A DNA stretch of 64,000 nucleotides from assembly GCA_022496805.1 (NCBI GenBank), contig CM040090.1:18966001-19030000 (forward strand), written 5' to 3'. How positions within the stretch are numbered: the stretch's first letter is position 1; the number at the start of each line of letters is the position of its first letter. The DNA is from Pohlia nutans. Lineage: Eukaryota > Streptophyta > Bryopsida > Bryales > Mniaceae. The notes beneath the pieces are model-generated. The model was given only the letters and a program-made list of their open reading frames with translations, was not told where the DNA came from and ran no database searches. Below are positions 14,785-25,304 of this stretch, in pieces. The position numbers were made by a program, and so were the translations under genes.

Positions 14785-15334
14785 TTAACCCTTTAGCGCG
14801 CCGGCGTCCAGAATCTGGACGCCGGATGAATTTCAGCAGCTCGATTTCTGTAGGTACCGGATGTTTTTCATCCATTTTTATATTTTTTTCCATTCTTGTG
14901 CTAGTTGAATACCATTTGTACGGTATGGATCTTCCAAATAAGATAATGTGAATTTTTGAAAAATTACAAAAGTGAATAATGTCAAGTTTCAATCTTAGTT
15001 CAAAAAGAAAGACCTTAAATATGATTTTCCATAGTAAGTAGAATCAAATAATGGAAACCATACCATCTTGTAGTGCATGTCATTCTAATTTCATTACAAT
15101 TTTTTTAAATTTTTTTGTGTTAATTTTGGATTTTTAATTGAATTTCAAGAGAAAACCTTGCAAAATTACTTTAAAAATATTAATAATAAATATGATGAAT
15201 CCAACCGTACAGATATTATCTACACATTGACATTTACAACTTTGTTTTGTACATCAACTCCATTTTTGTTTTTCATCAACCATTTTATAACAAATATTTG
15301 AAAACAGTGTTGAAACGGGACGTTAAAGGGTTAA
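14785..15334. mobile_element. piggyBac-like MITE, family P, copy 1
   Basis: TTAA bounds a 550-bp element with ends CCCTTTAGCG and CGTTAAAGGG. Just inside the left end is an 11-bp-arm palindrome, CCGGCGTCCAG and its inverse (14801-14825). The interior matches, in opposite orientation, the elements at 61021-61568 and 55234-56318. It keeps an intact TTAA at 15015-15018 that is interrupted in the 55234 copy. Confidence 0.85.
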
Positions 15335-16395
15335 TAGCTATGTCCCAAACTCTCAAGCAAATATCATATGAAGCAACATTGTGCAATCCACAACTCATTT
15401 GGGCTTTCTCTCAATTCAATTTTTTATTATTTGTTGAGCCCTTCGAGGCACAACAATCAAAGTCCAAGCTATTTTTGGAACATGGACATTTAAGTCAATG
15501 GTGGCACCAAAATGGGAGCCAATCAAATGCACTATCATATCAAATATTATGCTTGTTGCTACTCCCCCTAATGGGTCTACTCCCTCAAATTATCCACGGA
15601 CATGGGGTTTAGTCTACCCTGATGCCCAGAATGCATTGAGGATGCCCTTAGAGATCTACCTCGTTCATGGTTACTTATTGAGCTAAAGTAAAGAATTGTG
15701 TCCCTACAGTTCTAGGGATGTCATTGATCAACTAAGCTCTAGATATTGCAATCTACTCATTCCTCATCAACGAAATCTGCCCTAACTTAACTCAAGCAAG
15801 CAGGTTAATACACCCTCATGCTGACATACAGCTTCCAATTAGCTGTTCCAGACACTTCATAATAAAGGCTAACAAAATTGGCGACATGGCCAGGCCAGAA
15901 TACCTGGACGCCGGAGCTTGCACCACAGCTGCGCTTCTGACAGTTGGAAGTCACAACCACCACTATCAGATTTCTGTACAGGAAAATAAGGCTGGTCCTG
16001 CTGGAGGTTGGTCTTCGTGCTCATGGACTCAGCCTGGGTTTGCATTGCCCAAAACCTCAATTGTCAGAAGCGTTCCTTTCCATTAGCAACCCGCTTGAGT
16101 ACCGGAATCTGATACTCAGAGCTCGGAATGATAGAGCCACTTCCTGAGCAATCAGGAGGGCTAGTCAACACCATTCCAAGCCTCAAAGAAATGACGTCGG
16201 TGTCCTGGGCCAAAACTAGCCCTCCTGATTGGTGTTGTATAATGACGATCGAAATGGTGTCGATCGCCAATCAACAGTTGTGCCGATCGCCAATCAACAG
16301 TTTAACACCATTTTGGCTAGCTTGTGAGAAAAATGACGGACCGTCTCTTACCCTGAAGAGGCAAATGGTCACCGATTGGATTGTGTTGTGGATTT
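15335..16395. other. WD40 3' flank with inverted repeat
   Basis: Arms of 17 bp at 16149-16165 and 16215-16231 (AATCAGGAGGGCTAGT and its inverse) could form a hairpin. A 19-bp word, CGATCGCCAATCAACAGTT, occurs twice in direct order at 16261 and 16284. These lie within or just beyond the likely 3' UTR of the minus-strand WD40 gene. The rest shows no gene. Confidence 0.4.
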
Positions 16396-17637
16396 TCACA
16401 CGAAGTTCTTGCGAAGCCCACCTGCGGGTGCATTCTCAGACCTCCAGTTGACAACCACAGGGCCATCAGAATCCGAGCTTGACAGACAATCGGTCTCGTC
16501 CTCCGGGAGCCACCACACGCGAATGTCCCCGTCCATGCTGCCACTGTACACCAGAAAGCCCATGGCCATGTCCGAGACCACACTGAGCGACTTCACGGGA
16601 CCGGAGTGACCCGCCATCACGGCCACACACGAATGGTTCCCGTCTGCGTTTCGTTCCCACACCCGGACGGTCTTGTCCGCGGAGCCCGTGACCACAAGAT
16701 TATCACCGATCGTCCTGAGGCAGAGAATGGACAGACGGTGACCTCGCAACGCGCCCACTGCAGACCACTGCTTCTTGTCTTCCGCCATCTTCCAGACCGT
16801 GACGGTTCTGTCGCTCTGGCCGGAGTACAGAAACGACCCGTCGTCACTGAGCGCCAGCGCATTCACAGGCGACTTCGCTTCCAGAGTCGCCAGGAGCTCG
16901 TGCTGTGGCTTCGAATTTTCAGTCGAATCCTCGTGGTGGTGCTTCTGGAATACCTTGATCGTGGTGTCGCCGGAGCCGCTGTAGAGCAGGTCGTTCTGTT
17001 TGTCCACCGCGAGCGCGTTCACGGCGTCGATGTGCTCGTCGAGCGACTCCAGGCACTTGAAATCCGTCAGCCGCCAGACCTTGATGGATTTGTCCCAGGA
17101 CCCCGAGTACATTACCCCGTTGCCCACCGCGAGCGAGGAGATGCTGTCGTGGTGGTTGATCCAGAGCGAGGTCTGGTGTCGTCTCCCAGGCTGCAGAGAG
17201 AAGTTTTTGGTTTTGGCAGGCAAGAAATTGGAAATGCAATCCTTGGCAGACGACAATGTGGTCACTAGGCGATGCTCTTGCGGGTGGCTCTTCGACCGGC
17301 GCCACACTCGGATCTTGTGGTCCTGGTGCCCACTGATCACTTTGTTTCCCACCACCACTAAGCATTTCACCGCACCTGAATCGCCACCTCCAAACTTCAC
17401 ACCCTCTCGTAGATCTGGAGGCCCCCACGTTCTAATCTCGCCCAGATCGGAGCCGGCATACAGGAAACCCCGCGAGAGCGCTAGAGCTGTCACATGGCGA
17501 GCTTCACCGTGTAAGATTGCTAAACACTTGTGCACGCCGCGGCTCATGGACCAACTACGATTGCTCCCCTCGAAGCTGCTGCTGCTGCTGGTCTGCGAGT
17601 CTAGACTGTCTTGACGACGAATCATTTCTAAACCCAT
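16396..17637 (-). CDS. WD40-repeat protein, JINGUBANG-like
   Basis: A single open exon encodes 413 residues. After a serine-rich leader of about 35 residues come seven WD40 blades, ending in turn with GEIRTW, HKIRVW, KSIKVW, TTIKVF, RTVTVW, KTVRVW and GDIRVWW. Aspartates at the usual blade positions (GSWDKS, GSGDTT, GSADKT, GSMDGD) are kept. The arrangement and length match plant WD40 proteins of the JINGUBANG group, whose Arabidopsis member represses pollen germination through a TCP factor. In a seedless plant the role would differ and is not known. The start at 17637 is the first ATG of the frame; a second lies four codons on. A TATA box lies about 730 bp upstream, so a long leader or leader intron is likely. 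GC content is well above that of the flanks. Confidence 0.9.
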   Translation of the reverse strand: MGLEMIRRQDSLDSQTSSSSSFEGSNRSWSMSRGVHKCLAILHGEARHVTALALSRGFLYAGSDLGEIRTWGPPDLREGVKFGGGDSGAVKCLVVVGNKVISGHQDHKIRVWRRSKSHPQEHRLVTTLSSAKDCISNFLPAKTKNFSLQPGRRHQTSLWINHHDSISSLAVGNGVMYSGSWDKSIKVWRLTDFKCLESLDEHIDAVNALAVDKQNDLLYSGSGDTTIKVFQKHHHEDSTENSKPQHELLATLEAKSPVNALALSDDGSFLYSGQSDRTVTVWKMAEDKKQWSAVGALRGHRLSILCLRTIGDNLVVTGSADKTVRVWERNADGNHSCVAVMAGHSGPVKSLSVVSDMAMGFLVYSGSMDGDIRVWWLPEDETDCLSSSDSDGPVVVNWRSENAPAGGLRKNFV

Positions 17638-18366
17638 TTTGGCCAGTTTGAATGTTGAAGTTCTCTAATTTGAGATTCAGAAGCTAGCACGGGCTCAATT
17701 AATATAGTGTATCAGCACTGAGTCTCAGTACTCTGAAATGCGAACACTAGAACATCAACAATCTAAAAGAATTAACACACGTGCTCAACCTCTCGGAGAG
17801 CAAAGTCACAAAAAGTGAGAATGAAACTTTGGGAAGGTGGAGAAAGCAGTCTTTATTCAACACGTTCGCATCATACCGATCGACAGGTAGAATTATATCA
17901 AGAAATATCATACCAGGAATATATGAACCGCCCAAAACGTGTGGGCCCGCGCACGGTGTTGGCAATACCCGAAAACAGGGACCGTCTTGACACACAACTT
18001 GCAATCAGAACTTGACACAGAATACTCGTGTCTGACTAGCCTCACAGTCACTTCATGCTTATCCTTCCTGCAACGAAAATCCTCTCTAGCAACTCACCAT
18101 AACTTAGACTAGTTTTGCACGTATTCCGTTAACCCTCACTAAACACCCAGAACGATTTCTAGCGATCGATAAAGTTCAAAAAGGCACTGGAGAACAACGT
18201 AGAGGAGATCAAAGCAGCAAATGTAGAGAACAGACTCCGATCTAGCTAGATGGATAAGCAATAATCTACCGCTCGCACGCTCCAGTTCGGAGAATCACGT
18301 ATCGATATCGATCTGATCGACGACAGACACGGACAATCCCTGTTCTCTGTTGTGGCTTTTTTATTC

Positions 18367-18378
18367 ATTATATATAAA
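18367..18378 (-). promoter_or_regulatory. TATA box, WD40 gene
   Basis: Read on the minus strand the site is TTTATATATAAT, placed so that transcription would begin near 18340 and give a leader of about 700 nt. The site is nearly symmetrical, so divergent use cannot be excluded. No gene was recognised on the plus side. Confidence 0.5.
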
Positions 18379-18833
18379 GCGCGGTTTGGGCAACTCGGTT
18401 TGCCCAATCCTGGGACGCTGGGCAGAAAAGTTTCCCACTTTCTGGTGGATGGAGTTACTGTTCATGACCCGGCTTTGAATGGGATCCAGTCGCTGCGGCA
18501 CCGCGTCCTACGCCCCCGGGGAAACTATTATACTTTTTTCACTTTTTTGTCTATTTTAAACGGAGCTCATTTGATTGGTGGGTTTTTTTGTGGACGATGT
18601 GAGCTGGCGGTTCCGTCATTGAACCCAAGACAGTGGGAATTGTCTGGTGGGGAGCGAGATGGGGAGTCGGTGGGTCCGTCCATCGAGGGCGTGACAATGC
18701 TGCCGTTGGCTGCCTTAAAAACACTGACATGTCAAAAGTGTATCAAAAGAATTAAAAACATTAGAGCAATCACACACATGCACGCTAGAGCTCAGTGATC
18801 CTAGAACCATTTTATGACATTTAGGGGCGGTTT

Positions 18834-18961
18834 ACACTACGAACCAAGAACTCGTCCCATGCAACTTTAAAATCCGTGATTGGCTAAAATCCATGATGGA
18901 GCCAATCACAGATTTTAGAGTTGCATGGGACGAGTTCTTGGTCCGTAGTGTAAACCGCCCC
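18834..18961. mobile_element. 128-bp hairpin MITE, TTA duplication
   Basis: Nearly the whole element is one long inverted repeat with arms of about 57 bp. The ends are GGGGCGGTTTACACTACG and its inverse, flanked by TTA at 18831-18833 and 18962-18964. This fits a Tourist-like (PIF/Harbinger) MITE. A transcript would fold into a near-perfect hairpin. Confidence 0.8.
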
Positions 18962-18969
18962 TTAGAACA

Positions 18970-19246
18970 TTATGCAATCTCCCACATAAATGGTATCTAC
19001 TTTTGCTACCCAGTGCATACAATACTCAGGATACTTCTATAATATCCGGCAATACCCTTGATATATTAAGGTGATACCATGATGATATCCGCGGTTATCA
19101 CCTCATGAAGTTGCTACATATTTATATCATCATGAGCATTCTCGCTACATTTCAAAAAAAAATCATTTTCTTTCTTTGCATGTTTAGCAGCCCCATCTTT
19201 TTGGTAGAAATCTAGCTAATTTTAGCCAGTTTTGAGATCACTGCTA
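18970..19246. repeat. 260-bp dispersed repeat, copy 2
   Basis: Second copy of the block at 7447-7709, same orientation and nearly identical. It lies upstream of the minus-strand WD40 gene. Confidence 0.8.
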
Positions 19247-19287
19247 GAGATGACCGCTGAAAATATTCATCTGCATTTGAAGAGCCC

Positions 19288-19397
19288 TTGCACTCACACT
19301 CCCCCACCCTTGTACTCACACTCCCCCACCTTTGCACCCACACTCCCCCACCCTTGCACTCACACTCCCCCACCCTTGTACTCACACTCCCCCACCC
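19288..19397 (+). repeat. 22-bp minisatellite, five units
   Basis: Five consecutive 22-bp units start at 19288, 19310, 19332, 19354 and 19376; the core is ACTCACACTCCCCCACC with few mismatches. A partial sixth unit follows. The frames across it are an artefact of the repeat. Confidence 0.9.
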
Positions 19398-19810
19398 TTG
19401 CACGCCCTTCACATATCAAAAGTGCGCATCAAATAGTCAATGAACCAATCACAAGTAGAATGGGAGGATATAGTCAACTAAATAGTGATTTGAAGGCCCA
19501 ATTTCTAACACGCTAGTATCCAGAGTCAAGAGGTATTTTGAAAGGGCCCTTAGCACTTTTCATTTACTTCTAAAGTGTGAGAGACCCTCAAGGTGGCCCT
19601 GCTCTTGCACTCCTCCACCTTTGCACGCCTCTCACACATCAGAAATACGCATCAAATAGTCAGTGGACTGATTACAAGTAGAATGTAGAGATATAGTCAA
19701 CTACATAGTGATTTGAAGGGCCATTTCTTAATACATTAGAATTGAGAGTCAAAAGACATTTTTCATTTACTTCATAAGTGTGAAAGACTCTGGAAGGGCA
19801 TGTGTAGCCA
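19398..19810. repeat. Direct duplication of about 210 bp
   Basis: The segments 19398-19600 and 19620-19800 are diverged tandem copies (shared words CATCAAATAGTCA, ATATAGTCAACTA, TAGTGATTTGAAGG). A related fragment occurs near 45425-45500 inside the MITE that hosts the piggyBac-like element. This suggests that all three derive from one non-autonomous family. Confidence 0.6.
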
Positions 19811-20697
19811 TGCTCTTAGAGTTAAGTGAAAAGGAATGTCTCAAAGTGGAAAGTCACCTTATAATCACCTTCAACTCGCAAAAAGACAACAAAACTAGTC
19901 TATGGTAACTTGACAAATAATCTAAAGCAAAACCCAGCACCATCTATAGGATTGGAATTTGTGACCTCCCCAATGCCCGGGGGGAGCACTTAAAGGTGAT
20001 TTTGAGGATCACGTGCGATCAAGCCTTCTTTACATGGGGGCTATGTATGTAAAACAAGTTCATTAATGTAGCCCTATGTTTACCTAAATTTCTAAATTGT
20101 CTTAATTTCATATACCCTACCTTTCATTATACAATAATTTTTCCAGTAATTATATGTAGGCTATGTTCATTTTAAATACATCATGCAAAATTCAGACATA
20201 CGCATACAGGGTTTAGGGTGCACAAAAAATTGGTATATGGCAAAGGAGTGCGTATTAAACAGGCTACACTCTGAACATTCATAAGCAGAGTGTTTATACA
20301 AAAACAACGCATAAGTGCAAAACCACGTCCTAAATGTGTTTATAAACACAGTAGAAGCATTTACAAAATTACAGATGTTTAGGGTTTAAGGTTTAAGGAT
20401 GGACGTTTTAGTGTTCAAGGATTTAGGTGCACATATGCAAAACTACGGTTCAGTGTACCTGCAAAAAATGAAACCCTGAAATTGAACAAAACTAAACTAC
20501 AAAAACTACAAGACTATGCTATTCTAATGCTAACTATGTGGTCTTCACGTTCACAAAATCTGCGGTCTTCACAATCCTGCAGACCATCATGTAAAACACG
20601 CGTTAGTATGTAATAGAATTTGCATAAGGGACAGTCATCGTATGTTCAAGAATTTGCACAAAACCCAATGAATTGCTAGGTTTCAGAGTATTACCTT

Positions 20698-21130
20698 TGA
20701 TACGTGCCGCTGGTGTCACCCACACTCCAGCCGTTTTTGCCTTTCCATCGCCTCGTACTACCAGCACCACCTCCTGCCAACCTGCACGGATTACACGACG
20801 GAGTCGATGAAGTCTTCGGTAGTGAGCTCGTGGAGCGGGCTGGTGTAGAAACGTGCAGGGACAGGACTCTCCAGCTTCCACGATCTGCTGAACACCTCCA
20901 TGTTGCTGCCGAACTCGCGTAGCACGTACATACGCTTCTTCCGAGTTGATAATCTACCCGGGATACGCTCCAAGTCATAGGATGCTAAACGCAGCGCTGC
21001 ATGCTGCAACGTAAATACAAACTCACTCCGGGTCTTCATGGAGACACCTGCAAAACTTGGCAACAGCTGCAGCATAGCGGCCCGATCCACGTGCCGGCGC
21101 TCATATGCCTCCCTCGGTGAACTAGGCACG
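20698..21130 (-). pseudogene. Captured gene fragment, unrecognised family
   Basis: This GC-rich minus-strand stretch reads as coding in two frames: one through LASYDLERIPGR and SWKLESPVPARFYTSP to DFIDSVV, then a second through GWQEVVLVVRGDGKAKT. The switch near 20798 points to a single-base frameshift. Splice-like sites bound it, an acceptor TTTGTAG before 21130 and a donor AAAG|GTAATA at 20698. I do not recognise the protein. Its position inside a non-autonomous element suggests capture of a host exon, as in Pack-type transposons; that is inference. Confidence 0.5.
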
Positions 21131-21529
21131 CTACAAACATCGAGGACCCTAAAACCACAAGCAAATTAAAAACAAATTCTACCTAACACCCTATTGCATT
21201 TAGCCATCCATTGAACCCTAAACTAAGCGCCGCCTGCACAAAACAGACACCCCCAACTGCAGCAAACCCGGACTAATTCCTACATGAATTCATAAACAAC
21301 CCTAATACCCTAAAAACGCAAATCCGCATGGTAATACACGAAACCCTCGCACCCTAAACCCCAAGCTCCAAGCTCTTCTCAGATAATAACATCTAGACTA
21401 TAACACCCGGGACATCGTCGCCATGTATCCCTACACGGAACTCTGAACTCACGAAGTCTTCCTCCACGACCCTAAACCGGCGCTCGCGCGAAAAATGCGA
21501 TCCTAAACTAATGCAGCAAACCGTGAGCA

Positions 21530-21880
21530 AGCACGATGTGTCTGTGCAACAAACATCATGTCTGTACAACAAACCTTGAGCAAACAGGAACCCTCAACGG
21601 AAAGCAGCAAATCCTGAGCGCGCAAGCACGACCCGCAACGGAAATCAACAAACCTTGAGCAAGCACTAACCCTCAACGGAAACTAGCAAACCCTGAGCAA
21701 GCACGACGTGTCTGTGCAACATGATAATGTCTGTGCAACAAACACTTAGCAAGCACGAACCCTCAACGAAAAGCAGCAAACCCTCAGCAAACACGGACCA
21801 TGTATGCAGCACGATAATGTCTGCAACAAACCATGAACAACAGAAACCCTCAACAGAAAGCAGCAAACACTGCGTGGAAA
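21530..21880. repeat. Degenerate tandem array
   Basis: The words GAGCAAGCACGA, GTCTGTGCAACA and ACCCTCAACGGAAA recur in order about every 65-75 bp for four to five rounds inside the 2.3-kb element. Such subterminal arrays are common in plant DNA transposons. Confidence 0.65.
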
Positions 21881-22309
21881 GGAAGCAGGCCAGCAGCCAA
21901 AAATCACCAAACTGTCATCCAATTCTGCGTCAAATGACTGATGTTCAGTTCTGGGTTCCCCGCCTTGTGTTTTTCATCCACCATCCAATCAGACTTCCAT
22001 GTTGTGGTTTTCATCTACTAGTATTCATCGTGTATGTCATTGGTTCATGAAGCATTGGATCCAGTCTATTTTAGTCCTAAAAAACAAAAACACCTACTTT
22101 TGCATTATGGGAACCCTATTGTAGAATAAAAATTAGCTAAATTTTAGTATTTCCACCCACCCTTCATTATTTATAAAATTCAAATGCTCCATTATGGTGA
22201 CCCTAATTTACTTTGAACCCCTTTCTAAATTTTAGGACCGAAGCAATTATAATACCCCTTCATTTGATCGCACGTAAACTTAAAAAAACCGGGGAGTGCT
22301 CCCCCCGGG

Positions 22310-24515
22310 CCCCAATGCTAGAAGAGAGTTCACACGTGTTCCCCCTACAGTAGCCTATGACTCTATTTATGAAGGAATCAAAGGACTATTCATGTGTAAG
22401 TCATGTCTGAAATCACTTATATAAGATTGTTGACTCCACATAGACTATGTACGGAGCCGTCTTTGTTTTTGGTTAACTCAATTGTATGGAGTTGGGTTGC
22501 CAAAGTGATAAAATAATAAAGGTGTTTAGAATAGGTGATGAGACCATTGGAAGAGTCACTTGATTCTTCACTAGTTTAGCTCCAAGTGGCACAACAAGAG
22601 GAAACCATCGGTTTTAAGTAACTAAAGTCTAAAATCTCATCAAAAAGGTAGGGACCTCCTCCATGAGATCCTAGTGACTTGTTTTTCAAAATGGTTTTGA
22701 AATTTTGTCTTATAACGGGGCCATGAAACCAATGGGAGCTTTCATCCCTTTAGCGTGATTTTAACTCGGGTCCTGCAACAATGTCTTTTAGATGATCTTG
22801 TCTTGTAAAAGCAATGCTTTCAACAAAGCATTTCCAAAGCTCGATTCCAAAAAAGTTCACCGTGCAAAGGTTTTGGGATTTTTCTTTGCAGTGGACAAGC
22901 CAAGTTATCCAAACAAACTTTCAATGCTACTGTAGAAATCTTGCACTACGAATATCGGCCAAATGAAATCTATGTCCTTGTCAATTAAATTTTGTTAAAA
23001 AAATTTCAAGTGTCATCTTTTGACTTGTATATGATGAAGTGAACCTCTCAAAATCTAAGGCGGAAATCAAGACTAAAAGTTGCCTATTGTATCCGCAATC
23101 ACCAAAAAATTGATAGATACTAAGTGAAGAGTGATAAATCTTCAAATTATATACATAGCGCAACATTGTTTGTAATTAGTAGATAAGTTTAGACTCCTTA
23201 AAATTCTCTTGAGATGTACCACAAAATAGAGTGTTTTTTTTCATTTAGTAAAGAATTCAATATTCAAAATATTGATTAGCAAACAAAATTCCTTGTATGC
23301 ATCTTTGATTGTACAAGTTTTGAAATGAACAACTATAGAGTGCACCTTGAAAATGCCGTTATGTATGCCTTATATAGTTGGGTCACACCTTATTTAATCC
23401 TTTGTTGTCAACTTCTTTGAATCTTCTTTGTCTTTATAAATTCATATTTTTCTCTGATAAAATAATCCTATTATATGAAATAAAATAAAATACTACTAGA
23501 TATTTTATAGGCTCTAGAATTATGATTCTCATACTAGCATAAGAAGAAATGTCATTAAAAAACTGAGATACCCTAATGGTATATCTAAACTCATTTCTAG
23601 AACTCCTTGCTAAAGTGGTTTTAATTGTTAGAATTTTTGTTTATTTATTAAAAAGATCCCAAAACAATTCAATCTCATATCCATTGTGAAAAGGATTCAA
23701 CATAGTAAAATGTATATTATTTGGATATTGTATGAGTGAGTTACGATTTATGAAGTTTTACATGTAACATTCTCAAGAGTTTGAATAAATTTATATTCTT
23801 CAAATTTTAATACAATAATACTAGTGTGAATTTAACAAAAGTCACCTTCATCTGTATGACTTGAACTCTATGTGTGTAAGAAGGCCCGGGGAGATGGAAT
23901 GTAGAAACGACGTGCTATAAAATATAGGGTATTTAATATTCATTTGAGATAACTTTTTGAAAAATTATAGATAAAAATAGAGGCCAATGAATGTTGAGCA
24001 CGTCTTATAAAAAATACCGTACTTTATAACATGTGTTATTTATTTTATTTTTATTAAAAATGATCCCTAAATTTGAATGACCTAACCTGAATATCTTAAA
24101 GGCTCAAATTAGATGAATGAAAATTTCATCTTTCCAATCCATATCCGTAGATAAAATGTATATGACGACGTTTTGAGCATCCAAAGGGAGTCAGTTGTCT
24201 TCATAGAGTGCATCTTATCTTCTATGAGTGTCCTAAGTTCATCTCTTTCCCTAACTATTGGCGTCTTTGGTCTTCCATTCACGGAAAATTATAAGTAAAG
24301 TAGATTATCTGATATTGAGTACATTTTGGATTTCAAATTATCTATCAAGTAGATTTTTTTCTACTTAAAAGATGCCAAATATTCCAATTTTAAGAAATAA
24401 TACCCCCCTTGAAAATAGATGGTTAACTCAGGTGTCTCCAAAAAGAGTACTTAATAATTATTTTTCTCAAATCTTCAATTCCAGAAACACCTTGTGATCT
24501 TTAGGCGTTAATATC
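22310..24515. other. AT-rich intergenic, nothing recognised
   Basis: I found no gene, RNA or paired repeat ends here. Confidence 0.4.
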
Positions 24516-24749
24516 GGGTGATGGCTTGATATAGGAACCCCTCCAAACACAATGTGATTTTTGAGAAACATCTTTTTGGTAAGAAAAAAACACTGAAAAT
24601 CTACAAAAATTAGAGGGTGTTATAGACACCATGATGGCTACAACTTGGTGCTAAAGACAAAATTTTTAGCACACATAAAATGAGTTAAACATAAATCATA
24701 TTATATGAGACGCGTAAAAGTAGTACCCATATGAGGCCAGGCCATTCCC
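24516..24749. mobile_element. MITE, GGTGATGGC ends, copy 1
   Basis: Its sequence is the inverse of the elements at 38191-38428 and 40221-40452 (shared words such as GAGGGTGTTATAGACACCAT). Ends are GGGTGATGGCTTGATAT and its diverged inverse. Length is 234 bp. No coding capacity. Confidence 0.7.
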
Positions 24750-25089
24750 TTATCCAAAAGACCAAGGATTCATGCTTTTACAATTAAAAACTTTAACCAA
24801 TCATATTGTGAAAATACAATGAAAATGGAACCAAATTTTACATCACCAAAATTAGTGAACAACATGAACACTGTGAAACATGGAGTGCTAGAATAAAACG
24901 AGTTTGAATGATGGATATCACCAGTGCTAGACCTGTCGTTTTTCATTCCCCACTTTTGGGAATAGTGAATAGTGATTGTAATATATTATACTTATATTTC
25001 TGTTTTCTTGTGACCAAAAACCACTCACCAACACTAGCACAACCCATGTGCTTGGTGCAGTTTCATTCCTTTTTCATTTATAGCAAGTG

Positions 25090-25280
25090 AAAAACGACAC
25101 ATTTCCTACTAGTGTATAAATACTAGTAGGAAATGCGACGCTTCTGACCGATGGAGAATCCGGCTTTTATTTGTATGTTGTGTCCTCCCCAACTGACAAG
25201 CAACACTTTAATTTGTCTGTTGTGTCCTTTCCGACTGAAGAGCACCTCCAACGGCAGTCAGAAGCGTCACTTCTCCTTCC
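25090..25280. repeat. Palindromic small repeat unit
   Basis: At 25099-25134 a 14-bp-arm palindrome surrounds the loop GTATAAAT (arms CATTTCCTACTAGT and inverse). It is followed by ACGCTTCTGACCG and its inverse near 25252-25271, with two direct copies of TGTTGTGTCCT between. This looks like a small foldback element just downstream of the kelch-like relic. Limits are approximate. Confidence 0.5.
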
Positions 25281-25304
25281 AGTGAAACTAACAACACCTT
25301 GTGA

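Larger units (their letters stand above)
19976..22309. mobile_element. 2.3-kb element, 8-bp TSD, captured gene
   Basis: The ends are inverted (CCCGGGGGGAGCACT and AGTGCTCCCCCCGGG) and are flanked by the same 8 bp, CCCCAATG, at 19968-19975 and 22310-22317. A further shared word, ACGTGCGATCAA, lies inside both ends. An 8-bp duplication fits hAT- or Mutator-type transposition; the ends do not decide between them. Two smaller elements (31470-31737 and 32658-33290) have similar C(T/C)CGGG ends and 8-bp duplications. The interior holds a broken exon-like fragment (20698-21130) and a tandem array (21530-21880). No transposase was found, so it is non-autonomous. Confidence 0.75.

Noticed and set aside
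16606..17614. Long plus-strand frames of 204 and 220 codons
   Set aside because: They are antisense shadows of the WD40 gene, caused by its GC-rich coding sequence.
18352..18798. 148-codon plus-strand open frame behind a TATA-like site
   Set aside because: It lies in the promoter region of the divergent WD40 gene, has no family resemblance, and its composition is that of a GC-rich promoter.
19310..19400. Tandem repeat considered as a CRISPR array
   Set aside because: Units are contiguous 22-mers without unique spacers, in a plant genome; it is a minisatellite.
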